NCBI GenBank assembly: GCA_030762895.1
Contig: CM061068.1
Span: 42,642,783 to 42,706,782, forward strand
Origin: Sophora flavescens
Lineage: Eukaryota; Streptophyta; Magnoliopsida; Fabales; Fabaceae
Reading direction: 5' to 3'
Length of the DNA stretch: 64,000 bases
Under the pieces are notes generated by a model. That model had not been told where the DNA came from, made no database searches, and saw only the letters and a program-made list of their open reading frames with translations. Of this stretch, positions 34,051 to 44,977 are shown piece after piece (the stretch's first letter is position 1; each line of letters begins with the position of its first letter). Position numbers and translations under genes: made by a program.

Positions 34051-35653
34051 TTAACTGGACTTGCCTGAAAAGCAGATACAGTGCAAAAAGTTGGTTTTTG
34101 AGTGACCTTTACTTTCTGAAACTATGCCGTAGGATGCCAAACCATCCATGTAAGGATCAGAAGCAAACTTGTCGCCATTATAAATCAAGGTAACTTCACA
34201 GGACTTTGGTGCATTTTGTTTTACAAACTCTCCTTTGCTCAATTTGTTATTTCGCCTGTTGGAATACATAATCAAGATAGATAAATAATTAATCCTTAAC
34301 CTTTACCAGGTGCTTTGTACCATTGCGACATTCTTATCAATGTCACTTTGTTCTTACCGTGAATTGGGTAGCTTTTTTATTCCCACGACAATGTTGGTTA
34401 GGTTAAGAATGGAGATGAGATCCAGGATGGCATTTCCTGTGTCATTGCTCTCTAGAAGCAACGTGTCTGCTATAACCTGGGAGAGGAGAAAGAATAAAAA
34501 AAGATGGTTTAATTTTGGTGTATGGTTTTGAGGTTTAGACATATGATAGAGAGTCATAAAAGTAGTCAGCTAGTTCCAGTACCTTGGCTTCAGTACACAG
34601 CTGGATGTACTTGTGCAAAAGATCCTTCCTCTTGTTGTTCACTTCATCCACGTGAAGTCTCACTTGTTGCGGAGTCAATTGGTTCTTTTCAAACTTCCCA
34701 ACTATATATATCATTATCAACAAATGCACATCATTTGAGATTTGAAATTCAGATATTAATGAGATATATTAATTCTTGAAAGATATTGCACAATTTTGAT
34801 GTTTGCATGGTATAGTTTATGCAGAGGAGTCAGGACCACTAGTCTAGGATAGTTATGTACATGTGAGAAACAGGCAAATAAAAAAATATCCAATGAAAAG
34901 AGTTGATGAGATGAAGAATAATCTAACTTAGATAGGAAAATGATTCATTGTTGCTGTAATTCTAGCATTCGCATTGTCCCACTAGACAGAATGCTATAGA
35001 GTCACGTCCGCAAGTAATAATATTCTGAATTTACTCTCAAAAAGTAGGGTGTCAACACAACAAATTCCAAAGGAAAAGTAGAGCAAAATCAGTTTAATGT
35101 GATTCAGGAATAATGGACTAGTGAAAAGATGAAAGGCTGGTTATTATTTGTTATTACCAGGCGTAGGAATCCATGTGATTGGAGGGGATACATGGATAAG
35201 AAAAATACGTGCACCAGGGGAAACAGCACGATCAAGAGCCCATTTCACTACATCCAAGTCATCTTTGCCAACAGCCACATAAAGGTCATCAACCCTTCTA
35301 TCTTTATTGCTTCTTATGCTCTTCCCATCCTCAACTATTTCCACTATTTCTTCTGACAATATTTGTCTAGAATAGTGGATATACTCACCGTTTTCTTCAT
35401 CACAAGCCTCAGAGATTTCACGAACTACGTTTCTTGCATTACTCAAACCTTTGATTTCTTCAAATGTCCCAGAAATTTCGGGTGTCACTATTTCTTTGGA
35501 GTTATAGCCATAGTAATCTCTGCCAGGAGTAGAATGGATGCCATTTATGTCACTTCTTTTGAGGTCACCAATTGGATGCACAGTTTCTGACCACCATATT
35601 GATCTAGAATAGTAATCCTTTGCTTCTGTTGGGGTGCGATCCTCATCTTCCAT
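34051..35653 (-). CDS. Universal stress protein (USP) domain protein, 4 exons
   Basis: Coding exons on the minus strand are 35653-35158, 34701-34583, 34476-34358 and 34255-34051, all with GT-AG introns; the total is 939 nt, 312 codons plus stop. The N-terminal about 130 residues are acidic and plant-specific, starting MEDEDRTPTEAKDYYSRS. The USP alpha/beta nucleotide-binding-like domain follows: DDLYVAVGKDDLDVVKWALDR, IFLIHVSPPITWIPTPVGK, VRLHVDEVNNKRKDLLHKYI, IADTLLLESNDTGNAILDL, LNLTNIVVGIK and KGEFVKQNAPKSCEV. It resembles the adenine nucleotide alpha-hydrolase-like proteins and the USP part of U-box kinases, without kinase or U-box domains. Function is probably stress related, but the exact role is unknown. 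Confidence 0.9.
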
Positions 35654-37013
35654 ACCTCAGCTTCCTTCTCTCACATTCAAATATGGAGAGTAGGAGTAGA
35701 AAGAGAATGAATTGTTTGATTCCAATTGACATTTTATGAACAAAGTTATTGCCGTCGAAGCCTCAAAATAAGTGAAGAAAGAAGATTCTATTTTGTCAAT
35801 ATTAGCAGCTCATTGGATATGTCATTCTATGCTGCCTCTTCTCCTTGCCTTATTATTATTTTTTTATATTAATTAATAGAGTCTTTTGACTATTTAGTAT
35901 GTACCACTTTATGCATCTTGCTGTTTGTGGATCTCTAATTCTGAAAGGATGGTTTTGATGTCCCTATAGTTAGGTAATGAAGCATAGTTTTCTTAGACCT
36001 TATTATTGATATCAAAGGAATGCAAGCCTCTTGTTTTTCAAAGTTTTACAATCACATGGGTGCTTGGTTTGATGCCAACTTTCCACGAGTTTGGTATGCT
36101 TTACCCTTCAATATCGTAGGAAAATGATCCGATTCTTTTGCAGAAAAAAGACAAGAAAATTCACTCGGCAAGCAGAAATTCCAAAAGTGTTGTTTGAAAT
36201 GAAGAAAGTAATCGGGGAATTGGTTATCTGTCAGCAATGTATTAACTTTCGTTGAAATCAATGCTGAAATACCTAAGCGCCTTAAGCTGTCGTGTTTGAG
36301 GGTATATTATAATGGGGACCTTGTTATTTTAGGAGAATAGGAGTTACCATTCCAATTTCCAGCAAGACTCCTTTAGCACTTCATATCTATCCGGTGGGAA
36401 TCTATTATAATATATTAAAACTCACCCCAAAAACCAGGTTAAGGCGCCTGAGTTTTTCCACCTAATACAAACTCTTCCACGTTTCTAAAACATCCTACGT
36501 GGATGCTCTCTATGTTTACAATTACAATAGAAACACACGAAACCTTCTCTGCAGCTCCCTTTCTATGTTTACAACACAAACACAGAAATCCTGAACCCCT
36601 GTGTAAAATCGTATCTAATTTCATGCCAACGGTGACTGGTCCGTGGCGATGGGCTGCGATTGACGATCTGTGGTCCATGGCGGAACGGTACCCCTGCTTC
36701 GCTTTGCCACCGTTGGCGAAACGGTATCCCTGCTTCGCTTCGTCGCCGTCGTCACTGTTGGCGGAACAGCAACATGTCAGCAAGACAATCTACTAGCCAC
36801 TACTTCGTCGGCACTTTCGACGTCCTCCAACAAAGTCAAACAGCACGGTGGAGGCGCCATCTCCTACACCGTCCTTCTTTGCCGCAGCCACCGGCGTTGT
36901 TGTCTGATGAGTTGCCAAAGCGAAATTTGGCGCTACGTAGTTTGTGTGAACTGGGTCGTGTTAAAGATTCACTTGGACTTTACCCTAAGCTTGTTGTTTG
37001 AATAACTGGACTT
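35654..37013. other. Intergenic region, upstream of the USP gene
   Basis: No confident gene. A GC-richer patch at 36500-37005 gives overlapping open frames on both strands (for example LSDELPKRNLALRSLCELG near 36905-36960, which faintly resembles pentatricopeptide proteins). Internal repetition (GAAACGGTA(T/C)CCCTGCTTCGCTT at 36681-36740) and absence of a start/splice model argue for a gene fragment or chance frames. Confidence 0.35.
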
Positions 37014-37016
37014 TAA

Positions 37017-37327
37017 CGCTATGTTTGGAAGTTTTTACGTGGATGAAGTGGGGCGGTTAGTAATAAAGTGGTTAATAATGGAGTGAAGTAGAAAGGTAAA
37101 AGTATCACACTCCATTGTTTGAAAGTTTCACCGGGGATATATATAGAAGAAAATCTCAACCCTCAATTTGGACGGTATAAAAATGAGGGTTTTGGATGGA
37201 GTGGTTTGAGTTACCATCCTAAATCATCTCACTCCATTAATGAAAAAACTTTCAAACAATGGATTAATGGGTTTACACCACTCCACTCAATTACTAACCA
37301 TGCCACTCCATTCTCCCAATCATAACC
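37017..37327. mobile_element. MITE, PIF/Harbinger-like, 311 bp
   Basis: Flanked by TAA on both sides (37014-37016, 37328-37330). Terminal inverted repeats CGCTATG-TTTGG and GGTTATGATTGGG. The inner arms (GGAGTGAAGTAG, CACTCCATTGTTTGAAAGTTT versus AACTTTCAAACAATGGA, CACTCCATTCTCCC) are also complementary. No coding capacity. Confidence 0.72.
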
Positions 37328-38027
37328 TAAGCCTTTGATTGAATTAGGAAACGAGCATGGAGAAAAGAAGTGTGAAAAGAAAAAATAAGCACGGAAAAAA
37401 GAGATAAGGTGGAAAGAAGTAAGAAAGATTAGAGAATCAGCAGAAAATAGGTTAAATTTTATATTTAAGTTGTTTGGGTTGAAACGAGTAGAAGACAAAA
37501 AATGTTAAGTTGTTTTTTCATAAATACATATTTGTTTTTAATAATATATTTGCATGGTATGAAACAAAAAGGATAAATATGTTATTTCAATTTTTTCTTA
37601 TCTCCTTTCAAAATCTCATAAAATGTGGAGAGATTTTTTTTGCATGTGGGCCATACCACATTTTTTCTTCCCTCTCACTTCCATCCCTTCCCAAACAATA
37701 GCATTCTCACTTCTTTCTCTCAAAATCCCTCAAAACAAACAAAGCATACTCTCTCCCAAAAGATGTTAGCTTGTACAAGACGGTTCTCTAAAGACTATTT
37801 ACACTATCAATCAAATATGCATTATCATATCATTAAAATAATTGATTCTTATAAGAATTATTTTAAAAGTCATATATGTAATAATGTATAATTGATTGAT
37901 AATGTAAAAAAATTATGTATTAATTTATCTAAATTAAAGTGAAAAAAGTTTTGTAATAAGTGATGAAAATTCAAGAAAAAATTAAAGAACAAATTGCAAT
38001 TTTTCTTAATTTCTTTGGTAAGCCTTA

Positions 38028-38846
38028 GTGTATGTTTGGATTGATGGAAGAGAATGGAATGTAGTGGAACGGAACATAATGGAATGGAGCGGAACGGAAC
38101 GGAATGGAATAAAAATTTCATTCCATCGTTTGGGTATAACATTTGGGAAGTGGATGAAATAGAATGAATTATAACATTTTATTTCCATATTACCCTTAAT
38201 TTAAAAATAATAATATTGTAATAATGAAGAGTCAATATGAACTTCTCCATCAAGTTGAAATTTGAATGTTAAACAGCTTTGACAGAATGTGTCGGATTGA
38301 AACAAAATACAATGAGCCAAAAAAGGGTAAAATGAATTATTTGTTATCAATAGAGTTGATAAGACACTAACATAAAAACATAAGTCTGACAATAAAATTC
38401 TAATATTAGAATAGCAAGGAAAATCGTTGCAATAGGAACCATCTGACGTATCAAATTAATATATGTTAGAAGTTTTTTGGGAGTAACTTCAAACAAAATT
38501 CGATGCATCACTGGAGAACTGCATCAAAACAATTCGAAGTAGCCCCGGTTGCAGAAGGTGGGTAGCTGCAAGTTCATAAAGGAGGGAAGGGAGAAGATTA
38601 TACATATTAGGATATAAGGACATAATGATAATTTGCAATTTTATAAGTTTTTTAATTTTGGTTCCATCCCATTCCCCCAAATTGGGAGGGAAGAAAAATG
38701 GGGGTATGTGATGGAATAGGGTGGAATAGATTTCATTGGATTTCATCCCCTTCCATCATCTTTTATACAATCCAAACGATGGAACAACATACCATTTCAT
38801 TCCATTTCCCTTTATTCCATCCCCTTCCATCAATCCAAACATATCC
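38028..38846. mobile_element. MITE, PIF/Harbinger-like, 819 bp
   Basis: Flanked by TTA (38025-38027, 38847-38849). Long terminal inverted repeats: TATGTTTGGATTGATGGAAG at the left, and its near-perfect complement at the right end. Inner GGAACGGAATGGAAT/ATTCCATTTCC runs extend the pairing. No transposase is seen. Short ORFs within are complementary repeat artefacts. Confidence 0.82.
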
Positions 38847-38849
38847 TTA

Positions 38850-39393
38850 AGTTCCACCAGCCTAGCGAGATGCCCCTAATAGTATATCTAAGTTGGCTCC
38901 TATGAGTATCTCCATCCCAACATCTCACATTTTACTTTTAAGGGTTTTTAAGTGGATCCCATCATTATACATTACTCAATTTTTATTTTTACAACTTAAG
39001 CACCTCGTGTCTCCAACCCAGCACCTTAAAAAATTTTACTAAATAGGACTCACCGGTAACCCCACATCCTTATATTTAATCAATAGTTTATTTATAAAGT
39101 CATAATAGGGCTCACCATTTCCCCACCTCTTCAACTTAAGCATAGATGTTTATATAAGCACCTCACAAAATTGGATACTTAACAAGAACCATACCCGAAT
39201 GGTTGGTTCTTAATAAGAAGGGTGCTTAATAAGCAAAAGTAACATAAGCACCTCCCATTGGAGATGGCCTAAGGAGACGGGGGAAGAAGAATCAGAATAA
39301 AATGTACTTGAGGGGTTTAACTTTGTGGATTATGCTCCTCCAAAGTGAGCAAAAGTATAAGGTGTGAAAGTAATGATGTATCTATCATCGACT
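38850..39393. other. Intergenic, possible decayed MITE 38880-39270
   Basis: CTCCTATGAGTATCTCCATCCC near 38890 and CCTCCCATTGGAGATGGCC near 39250 are partly complementary, with internal GCACCT/AGGTGC and CTTAAGC repeats. Ends and duplication could not be fixed. No gene is seen. Confidence 0.35.
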
Positions 39394-39410
39394 AGTTAAA
39401 GTAATCTAAA

Positions 39411-39612
39411 TCAGCGAAGGTTGGTCCAGTTGGTAAGGATTTGACTCATAACCCATAAGGTCGTGAGTCCAAATCCCACTGCTGATGTGAGGACCTTGTT
39501 GGTGGGTAATCTATAAGTACATCTATAAGTGTTCTTTGAGCCTTGAGGCCTGTCCTGACCCTGGTGAACTCCCAGAACCCTACTCAGCTAAACTTTTATT
39601 CACAAAAAAAAA
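39411..39612 (+). mobile_element. tRNA-derived SINE
   Basis: A 202-bp element. It has a pol III A box GGTTGGTCCAGTTGG near 39419-39433, a B box GGTCGTGAGTCCAAATCCC at 39459-39477, a tRNA-unrelated body, and a terminal A-run of about ten bases. It is flanked by a perfect 17-nt duplication AGTTAAAGTAATCTAAA (39394-39410 and 39613-39629). Internal promoter, A-tail and long duplication are the hallmarks of SINE retroposition. Confidence 0.93.
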
Positions 39613-39629
39613 AGTTAAAGTAATCTAAA

Positions 39630-40970
39630 ATCTCAATAAACTTTAGTTAATTACCGATGAATACACTCTTAATTTCCCAATTTATACTCTTGCTCATTTT
39701 AGATGAGCTCTATCCTAACTTCGTTACTCTCATGTTTCTGTCCTACCTTATCTAAATCACAAGCACACCCTCCATCCTTGCCACATATTTTGAGTACGTT
39801 TGTTATTGCTTATTTTACTAAAAAAATCATTTTTTAAACTCAATAATAATTTTTTAAAATTTTTAGTATGTTTGCCTTTGCTTTTGAAAATAATGAAAAA
39901 CATAAAAAATTTATTTTCAGGGTTAAAATGAAAAACAACTTTCATTTGTTTTTGGAAAAAAAGTTTTTATAACAAACTACTGTTCAAAAGAATGATTTTT
40001 TTATTGTAAACAAACATAAATCTACTTCTGCTTTTCTTTAAAATCTCTAAAAATAATCATTAAATTATTTTGTATCAAAATCATTTTTTTTAAAAATTTT
40101 AAATAAACAAACTCTTTGGGTAGATAATGGATCTTTTGTCTTTTGATTACAGATTGACCCGTAGGCTTGCCCGCAATAGTCATTGATCTTCTTTATTTTG
40201 ACGACAACACAGTTTGTACGAAAGGTTATAAGACGAATAGATTCCCACGACTGTGTGAGGCACGCGTGTGGGGATTCACTTGATATTTTCCATTATATAT
40301 TAAACCCTAGATCCAAATGAATAATGTAGATATGCAAAATTCATCACATTAAGACCGAAATCTGTACCTCACACCAAGGAGGAATTAATCTTCTTGTTGC
40401 TGAGATTTGACGTGAGAAATTTCTCTCTACATGATATGCTGGATTTTACATCAATCGGTCTGTATAGGACTGTTGACAAACAACTAGAGTAGAGGCCAAG
40501 GCTTCACGGCATGGACCAAAATTCCACTATCTGATGGAGGGACCATTTAATTCCTTAAAGGAGCAAAAAGGATTACTGCTATTACCTAGAAAGATGATGG
40601 TCTGCCATCATGTCTGTTTCAGTGCTTAATAATGATCACACCATTACCCTAAAAGTCAAGTGTTAATTGTGAACTCTATTAATCTGAAGTGTGTTTAGTG
40701 AGTTCCCGGGGAACTCTATACAACAATAAAAAAAATGGTTAATGAGTGTATCATTAACATTTTTTTAATATAAAAAATGATGAAGGTGGAGAATCAAATT
40801 GTGGACATATTTCGTCCAAATGTTGCATTTCCCTTTCCCATTCCATATAATGTTGATGCCATTAGTGTCGCATTCCATAGAAAAAGCTTTACATGTGGCG
40901 GCTAGTCAAGTGAAGTGGTAGGGCTAAATTTTGATATTGTCTTGTATGGAAACCCATTTTTATCTTCAGA
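39630..40970. other. Intergenic region upstream of FRO
   Basis: No gene is seen. A/T-rich with runs at 39810-40110 that could be an old MITE (TACGTTTGTTATTGC at 39795; TAAATAAACAAACTC near 40100), not resolved. Confidence 0.4.
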
Positions 40971-40974
40971 TTCC

Positions 40975-40984
40975 TTTATATATT
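40975..40984 (+). promoter_or_regulatory. Probable TATA box of FRO
   Basis: TTTATATATTG about 70-80 bases before the start codon at 41053, leaving a leader of about 40-50 nt. No iron-response element is recognised. Confidence 0.5.
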
Positions 40985-41052
40985 GATCGATCTTCATCAT
41001 ACTAGAAGAAGTAAAGTACACAAAACCTGGGACCGTGGAAGAGTAGTCAAGC

Positions 41053-43964
41053 ATGGCAAGCACCAGTTTACTAGTTACTCTAAAACTGCTGATGATTATC
41101 ATATTCGCTGGTTGGGTTTCTCTTTGGCTTCTGAAGCCAACCCAAATATGGACAAGAAAATGGAAAGGTGCAGAAGAAAGCGCCAGTACTACAATTTTTG
41201 GATACTATGGTACACCCTTGAAACTCAACGTTAATGAATCTTTACTATTAAATATACCTTCTTATTTCTCTTCCATGAATCTGTCTATATAAAAAATTCC
41301 AAGATTTTCACTGCCAAATGCTAGTTAGAAGTAAAACGATGGGTAATACTATTTTGCAGGTCTTAACTTTGCTGTGTATACATTTCCTATAATTGCTATT
41401 GCGATAATTGGATTTCTTTTCTTGGATTTGAAAGGTGGCTATCAAAGAAGCAGGTAATATCAAGTGCCATTCAATTACTATAATATAATGGACCTTTCAC
41501 TTCAAATTTTTATTTTGTTGATATATTATTATGGCCTACAGAAGTGTAAGGAGTCCAGCAATTATCTTCTCAAATCCATGGGTGGTGAACAGTGTTCTGG
41601 GAATCTTATCCAGTATTGAAATACTAGTAGTTTTCCTTTTTATTCTCTTCTTAGCATGGACTTATTACTCTAGAATTTCTAATGACTTCAAGAAGTTGAT
41701 GCCAGACAAATCACTCAAGTTGAACTTGTAAGTGTTGTTGAATGTTGATACTCTTATGTTGGATGATAAAATGCTGTTATTTCACCAAATGCACAATTCC
41801 ATTTCAGATGGCAACTCAAGTATCTCAGAATAGCAACACGGTTTGGCTTGCTTGCTGAAGCCTGCCTGGCTTTGCTTCTTCTTCCTATCTTAAGAGGGTT
41901 CTCTCTATTTCGTATACTTGGCATTCAATTTGAAGCTTCAGTTAGATATCACACTTGGGTTGGAACTGCATTGATATTCTTTGCTACAATACATGGTGCA
42001 AGCACTTTGTTTGTCTGGGGAGTCAGCCACCATATACAGCATGAGGTGAAGTCTAAATTATGTTCCTTCAGATTATTTTGATTTGAACCATAATCCTTAT
42101 TAGTCAAATTGTTCAATATTCACTGAAATCTAAAGTGATCAGTTCTCTCCTTCTGTCTTCATATTTTTCAAACAGATTTGGAAGTGGCAAAAGACAGGAC
42201 GTATATACCTTGCTGGGGAGATTGCACTTGTTGCCGGGTTGTTCATCTGGGTCACTTCACTACCCCAAATTAGAAGGACAAAGTTTGAAATCTTCTACTA
42301 CACACATCATCTGTATACAGTCTTTCTAGTATTTTTCTTGTTTCATGCTGGGGATAGGCACTTCTATATGGTCTTTTCAGGAATATTCCTTTTTAGCCTT
42401 GACAAGCTGCTCCGTGTCATACAATCAAGTCCAAAAACTTGCATAGTTTCAGCTAGAATCTTCCCCTCCAAAGCTGTGGAGCTAATACTGCCCAAAGATC
42501 CAAGTATATAGTTTCTTTACAGCTATCTGAAATTGATTTTTAGAATTGAAAATATCAGAAAAGAAGAAAAACAGATTGCTATTTAAAAGGTTTGTTTATA
42601 TAACAACATGCAGGGCTGAAGTATATCCCTACCAGTATTATATTTTTGAAGATACCAGCCATATCACACCTTCAATGGCATTCTTTCAGTATAATATCTA
42701 GTTCAAGGGCTGATGACCACATTATATCTGTGATAATTAAATGCGAAGGGTGGTGGACAAATTCTCTCTATGATCTGGTACATGCTCGACTAGACAAAGA
42801 TGCTGATAAGATGAAGGGTATACCTGTTGCAATTGAAGGACCTTATGGACCTGCTTCATTAGACTTTTTAAAGTGAGCAAACACTAATTATCTAGTACTT
42901 TTAATTGAATGATTTAGTATAATTCATTGATCATCATAGGTTTTTCATGCTCTTATACTCTTTGTTCAAATGTGCAAAAGTAGAATATTATCCGGAATAA
43001 TCGAAAGAAAAATTCTCTGCAGATTTGACAGTCTACTTATGGTTGCTGGAGGAAGTGGAATAACCCCATTTCTGAGCATTTTGGCAGAAATTGATTCAGC
43101 CACCAGCAAAACTAGATTTCCCTCCAGAATACAACTCGTATATGTCATTAAGGCGGCACAAGACTTCTGTTTACTGCATTCAATCTCACATCTGTTACTC
43201 AGCCAATCAACTGAAAAATGTCATTTGAAACTCCAATTGTTTGTAACCCAAGAAACACAAGCAGGGGTGGGAATTAGAGAGTTACTAAACGAGTTCTTTA
43301 AAATAAGAACCCTGCAATTGAACACAGCATGTTCAAATTATGCGGTACACGGGCCTGAAAGTTCAACTTGGATGGCTGCCATTGCAGGATTTTGCTCCAT
43401 CATTTTCCTTATTTTCCTTGTATGTTTCAACCATACTATAATCCCATCTGGAAAACGCTCCAAATTGTCCAAAGAAAAGACTCCCTCTTGGGTTGTGGAC
43501 CTGCTTTTGATAGCTGCTTTTGTCCTAGCTTTAGCATGCAGCACCTTGATGACAATTATTTTGAGATGGAGAAGGCTGAAGAAAGGGATTCCACCAACAC
43601 AGCAGAAAGAAATCAAACCCCTTGATCTAAGTTCAACTGAAACTAGAAATGTTCTTGAGGAACATGAAGTCCATTTTGGGGGAAGGCCTAACTTCGAAGG
43701 TAGTGATCTCATGGTTTCTTTCCTTGTGTTTCTGATATATTATGACAGAACAGTTGACAGAATAGTACTTTGAATTAAACAGATATATTTGGCAAGTTCC
43801 GGAGTGAACCTTGTGGATCCAGTATCGGAGTCTTGGTGAGTGGACCTGAGAGCATGAAGGAATCGGTGGCGGCCGCATGCCAGCGGGAATCCGAGTGTTC
43901 CAAGTTAGGTGCAAAGAAAACAGAACCCTTCTTCACTTTCCACTCACTCAACTTTACACTCTAG
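41053..43964 (+). CDS. FRO: Ferric reduction oxidase (ferric-chelate reductase), 8 exons
   Basis: Coding exons are 41053-41209, 41360-41453, 41542-41727, 41808-42045, 42176-42503, 42614-42872, 43023-43699 and 43783-43964. All introns are GT-AG; the total is 2121 nt, 706 aa, usual for plant FROs. The enzyme passes electrons from NAD(P)H via FAD and haem across a membrane to reduce Fe(III) chelates. An N-terminal hydrophobic segment is followed by several membrane spans. Haem-ligand histidines lie in RYHTWVGTALIFFATIHG and THHLYTVFLVFFLFHAGD. The FAD-binding part is HLQWHSFSI, the nucleotide-binding parts are IEGPYGP and MVAGGSGITPFLSIL. The C-terminus FFTFHSLNFTL is typical. The N-terminus (LKPTQIWTRKWKGAEESA) looks more like the FRO8-type subgroup, suggested to be mitochondrial, than root FRO2; that is from memory. 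The gene appears intact. Confidence 0.95.
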
Positions 43965-44977
43965 TGATCAAGTCTAGCTGCCCAAATACTAATACAAGTC
44001 TACTGCTGTCCAGTGATTTAGTACAACGAGAGATTGCCATGCCCTCCCGGAGTTCTTTATCATTTAAAGTGTATCATATCAATTATAGTATTAAAAAAGT
44101 TATTAAAGCAGGAGATAATCATATTCACAAACTTACTGTGATATCAAGAGAAAAGCATCTAATAATTTCTTAGTACGCCTATGCTTTCCAATATTCTGCT
44201 TTCAGATTCTCATAGTTTGTGTAGTTTATTCAGGTAAGCTTTCTATAAGTACTCCATGTGCATATTGTTCTATTAGATATTTGGAAGTAATAATAAGAAC
44301 AGCATTTCCTATTTTTCCAAGAACTAGAATGCTGATGTTCACATCTGAATGTAATCAAAATATCATATTGTATCTTACCAAAATAAAAAATTCATATTGT
44401 AATCAAAATATCCTCCTACTTTTATCCATGAATGTGGTTTTCAAGTTTATCAATTACAAACCATCTCATATTAGAAAATAGTGATATAATATACACAAGA
44501 TTTTTCATGACTTTTCCTTGCATGTGTGCAAGTTTGCCACCTGAATAATGTGCATACGTGTGTACCATCAAATTCAATTCTTGATATATTTTCCATTTCA
44601 AACTGCTTCAAATATGCAGAATACAAATTCATTCATCTACAGAAGGGTATTGAACCACAGTAGATGGTAGTAGCAAAATCCTTGACATAATCAATGTATC
44701 AAATAAGCTGGAACTTAACAAGTTGGACAGATATGCTGACTAAAACTACAAACTATTTTGCTTTAATCAGGTACAATGTACACTACAAACCAACACAGGA
44801 CTTGAATGTGAAGAAATAATTGAAAGAAACTCCGTTGGCTTTAATCATCAACAAATAAATTCAATAATCAAAAAGCAAAGGATGATTCTCCACAGTCAAA
44901 CCAATATCTACAAAATGCAATCAAGTTCAAAAACGAAAAAATGATACAATTAATTATATGGAGTGAAGTCAAACGTC
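43965..44977. other. Convergent intergenic region, FRO and lectin kinase 3' ends
   Basis: No gene is seen. It should hold both 3' untranslated regions. A/T-rich, without clear repeats apart from CATATTGTA and AATCAAAATATC direct repeats near 44350-44415. Confidence 0.6.

Noticed and set aside
36439..37005. Overlapping ORFs of 97-114 aa on both strands
   Set aside because: Competing frames in a GC-richer patch, with internal repetition and no clear homology.
38028..38846. ORFs such as 38006-38188 and 38489-38746
   Set aside because: They lie in the arms of an inverted-repeat MITE.
41531..41731. Isolated ORF starting MAYRSVRSP
   Set aside because: It is exon 3 of the FRO gene read through the 5' intron; the first four codons are intronic.
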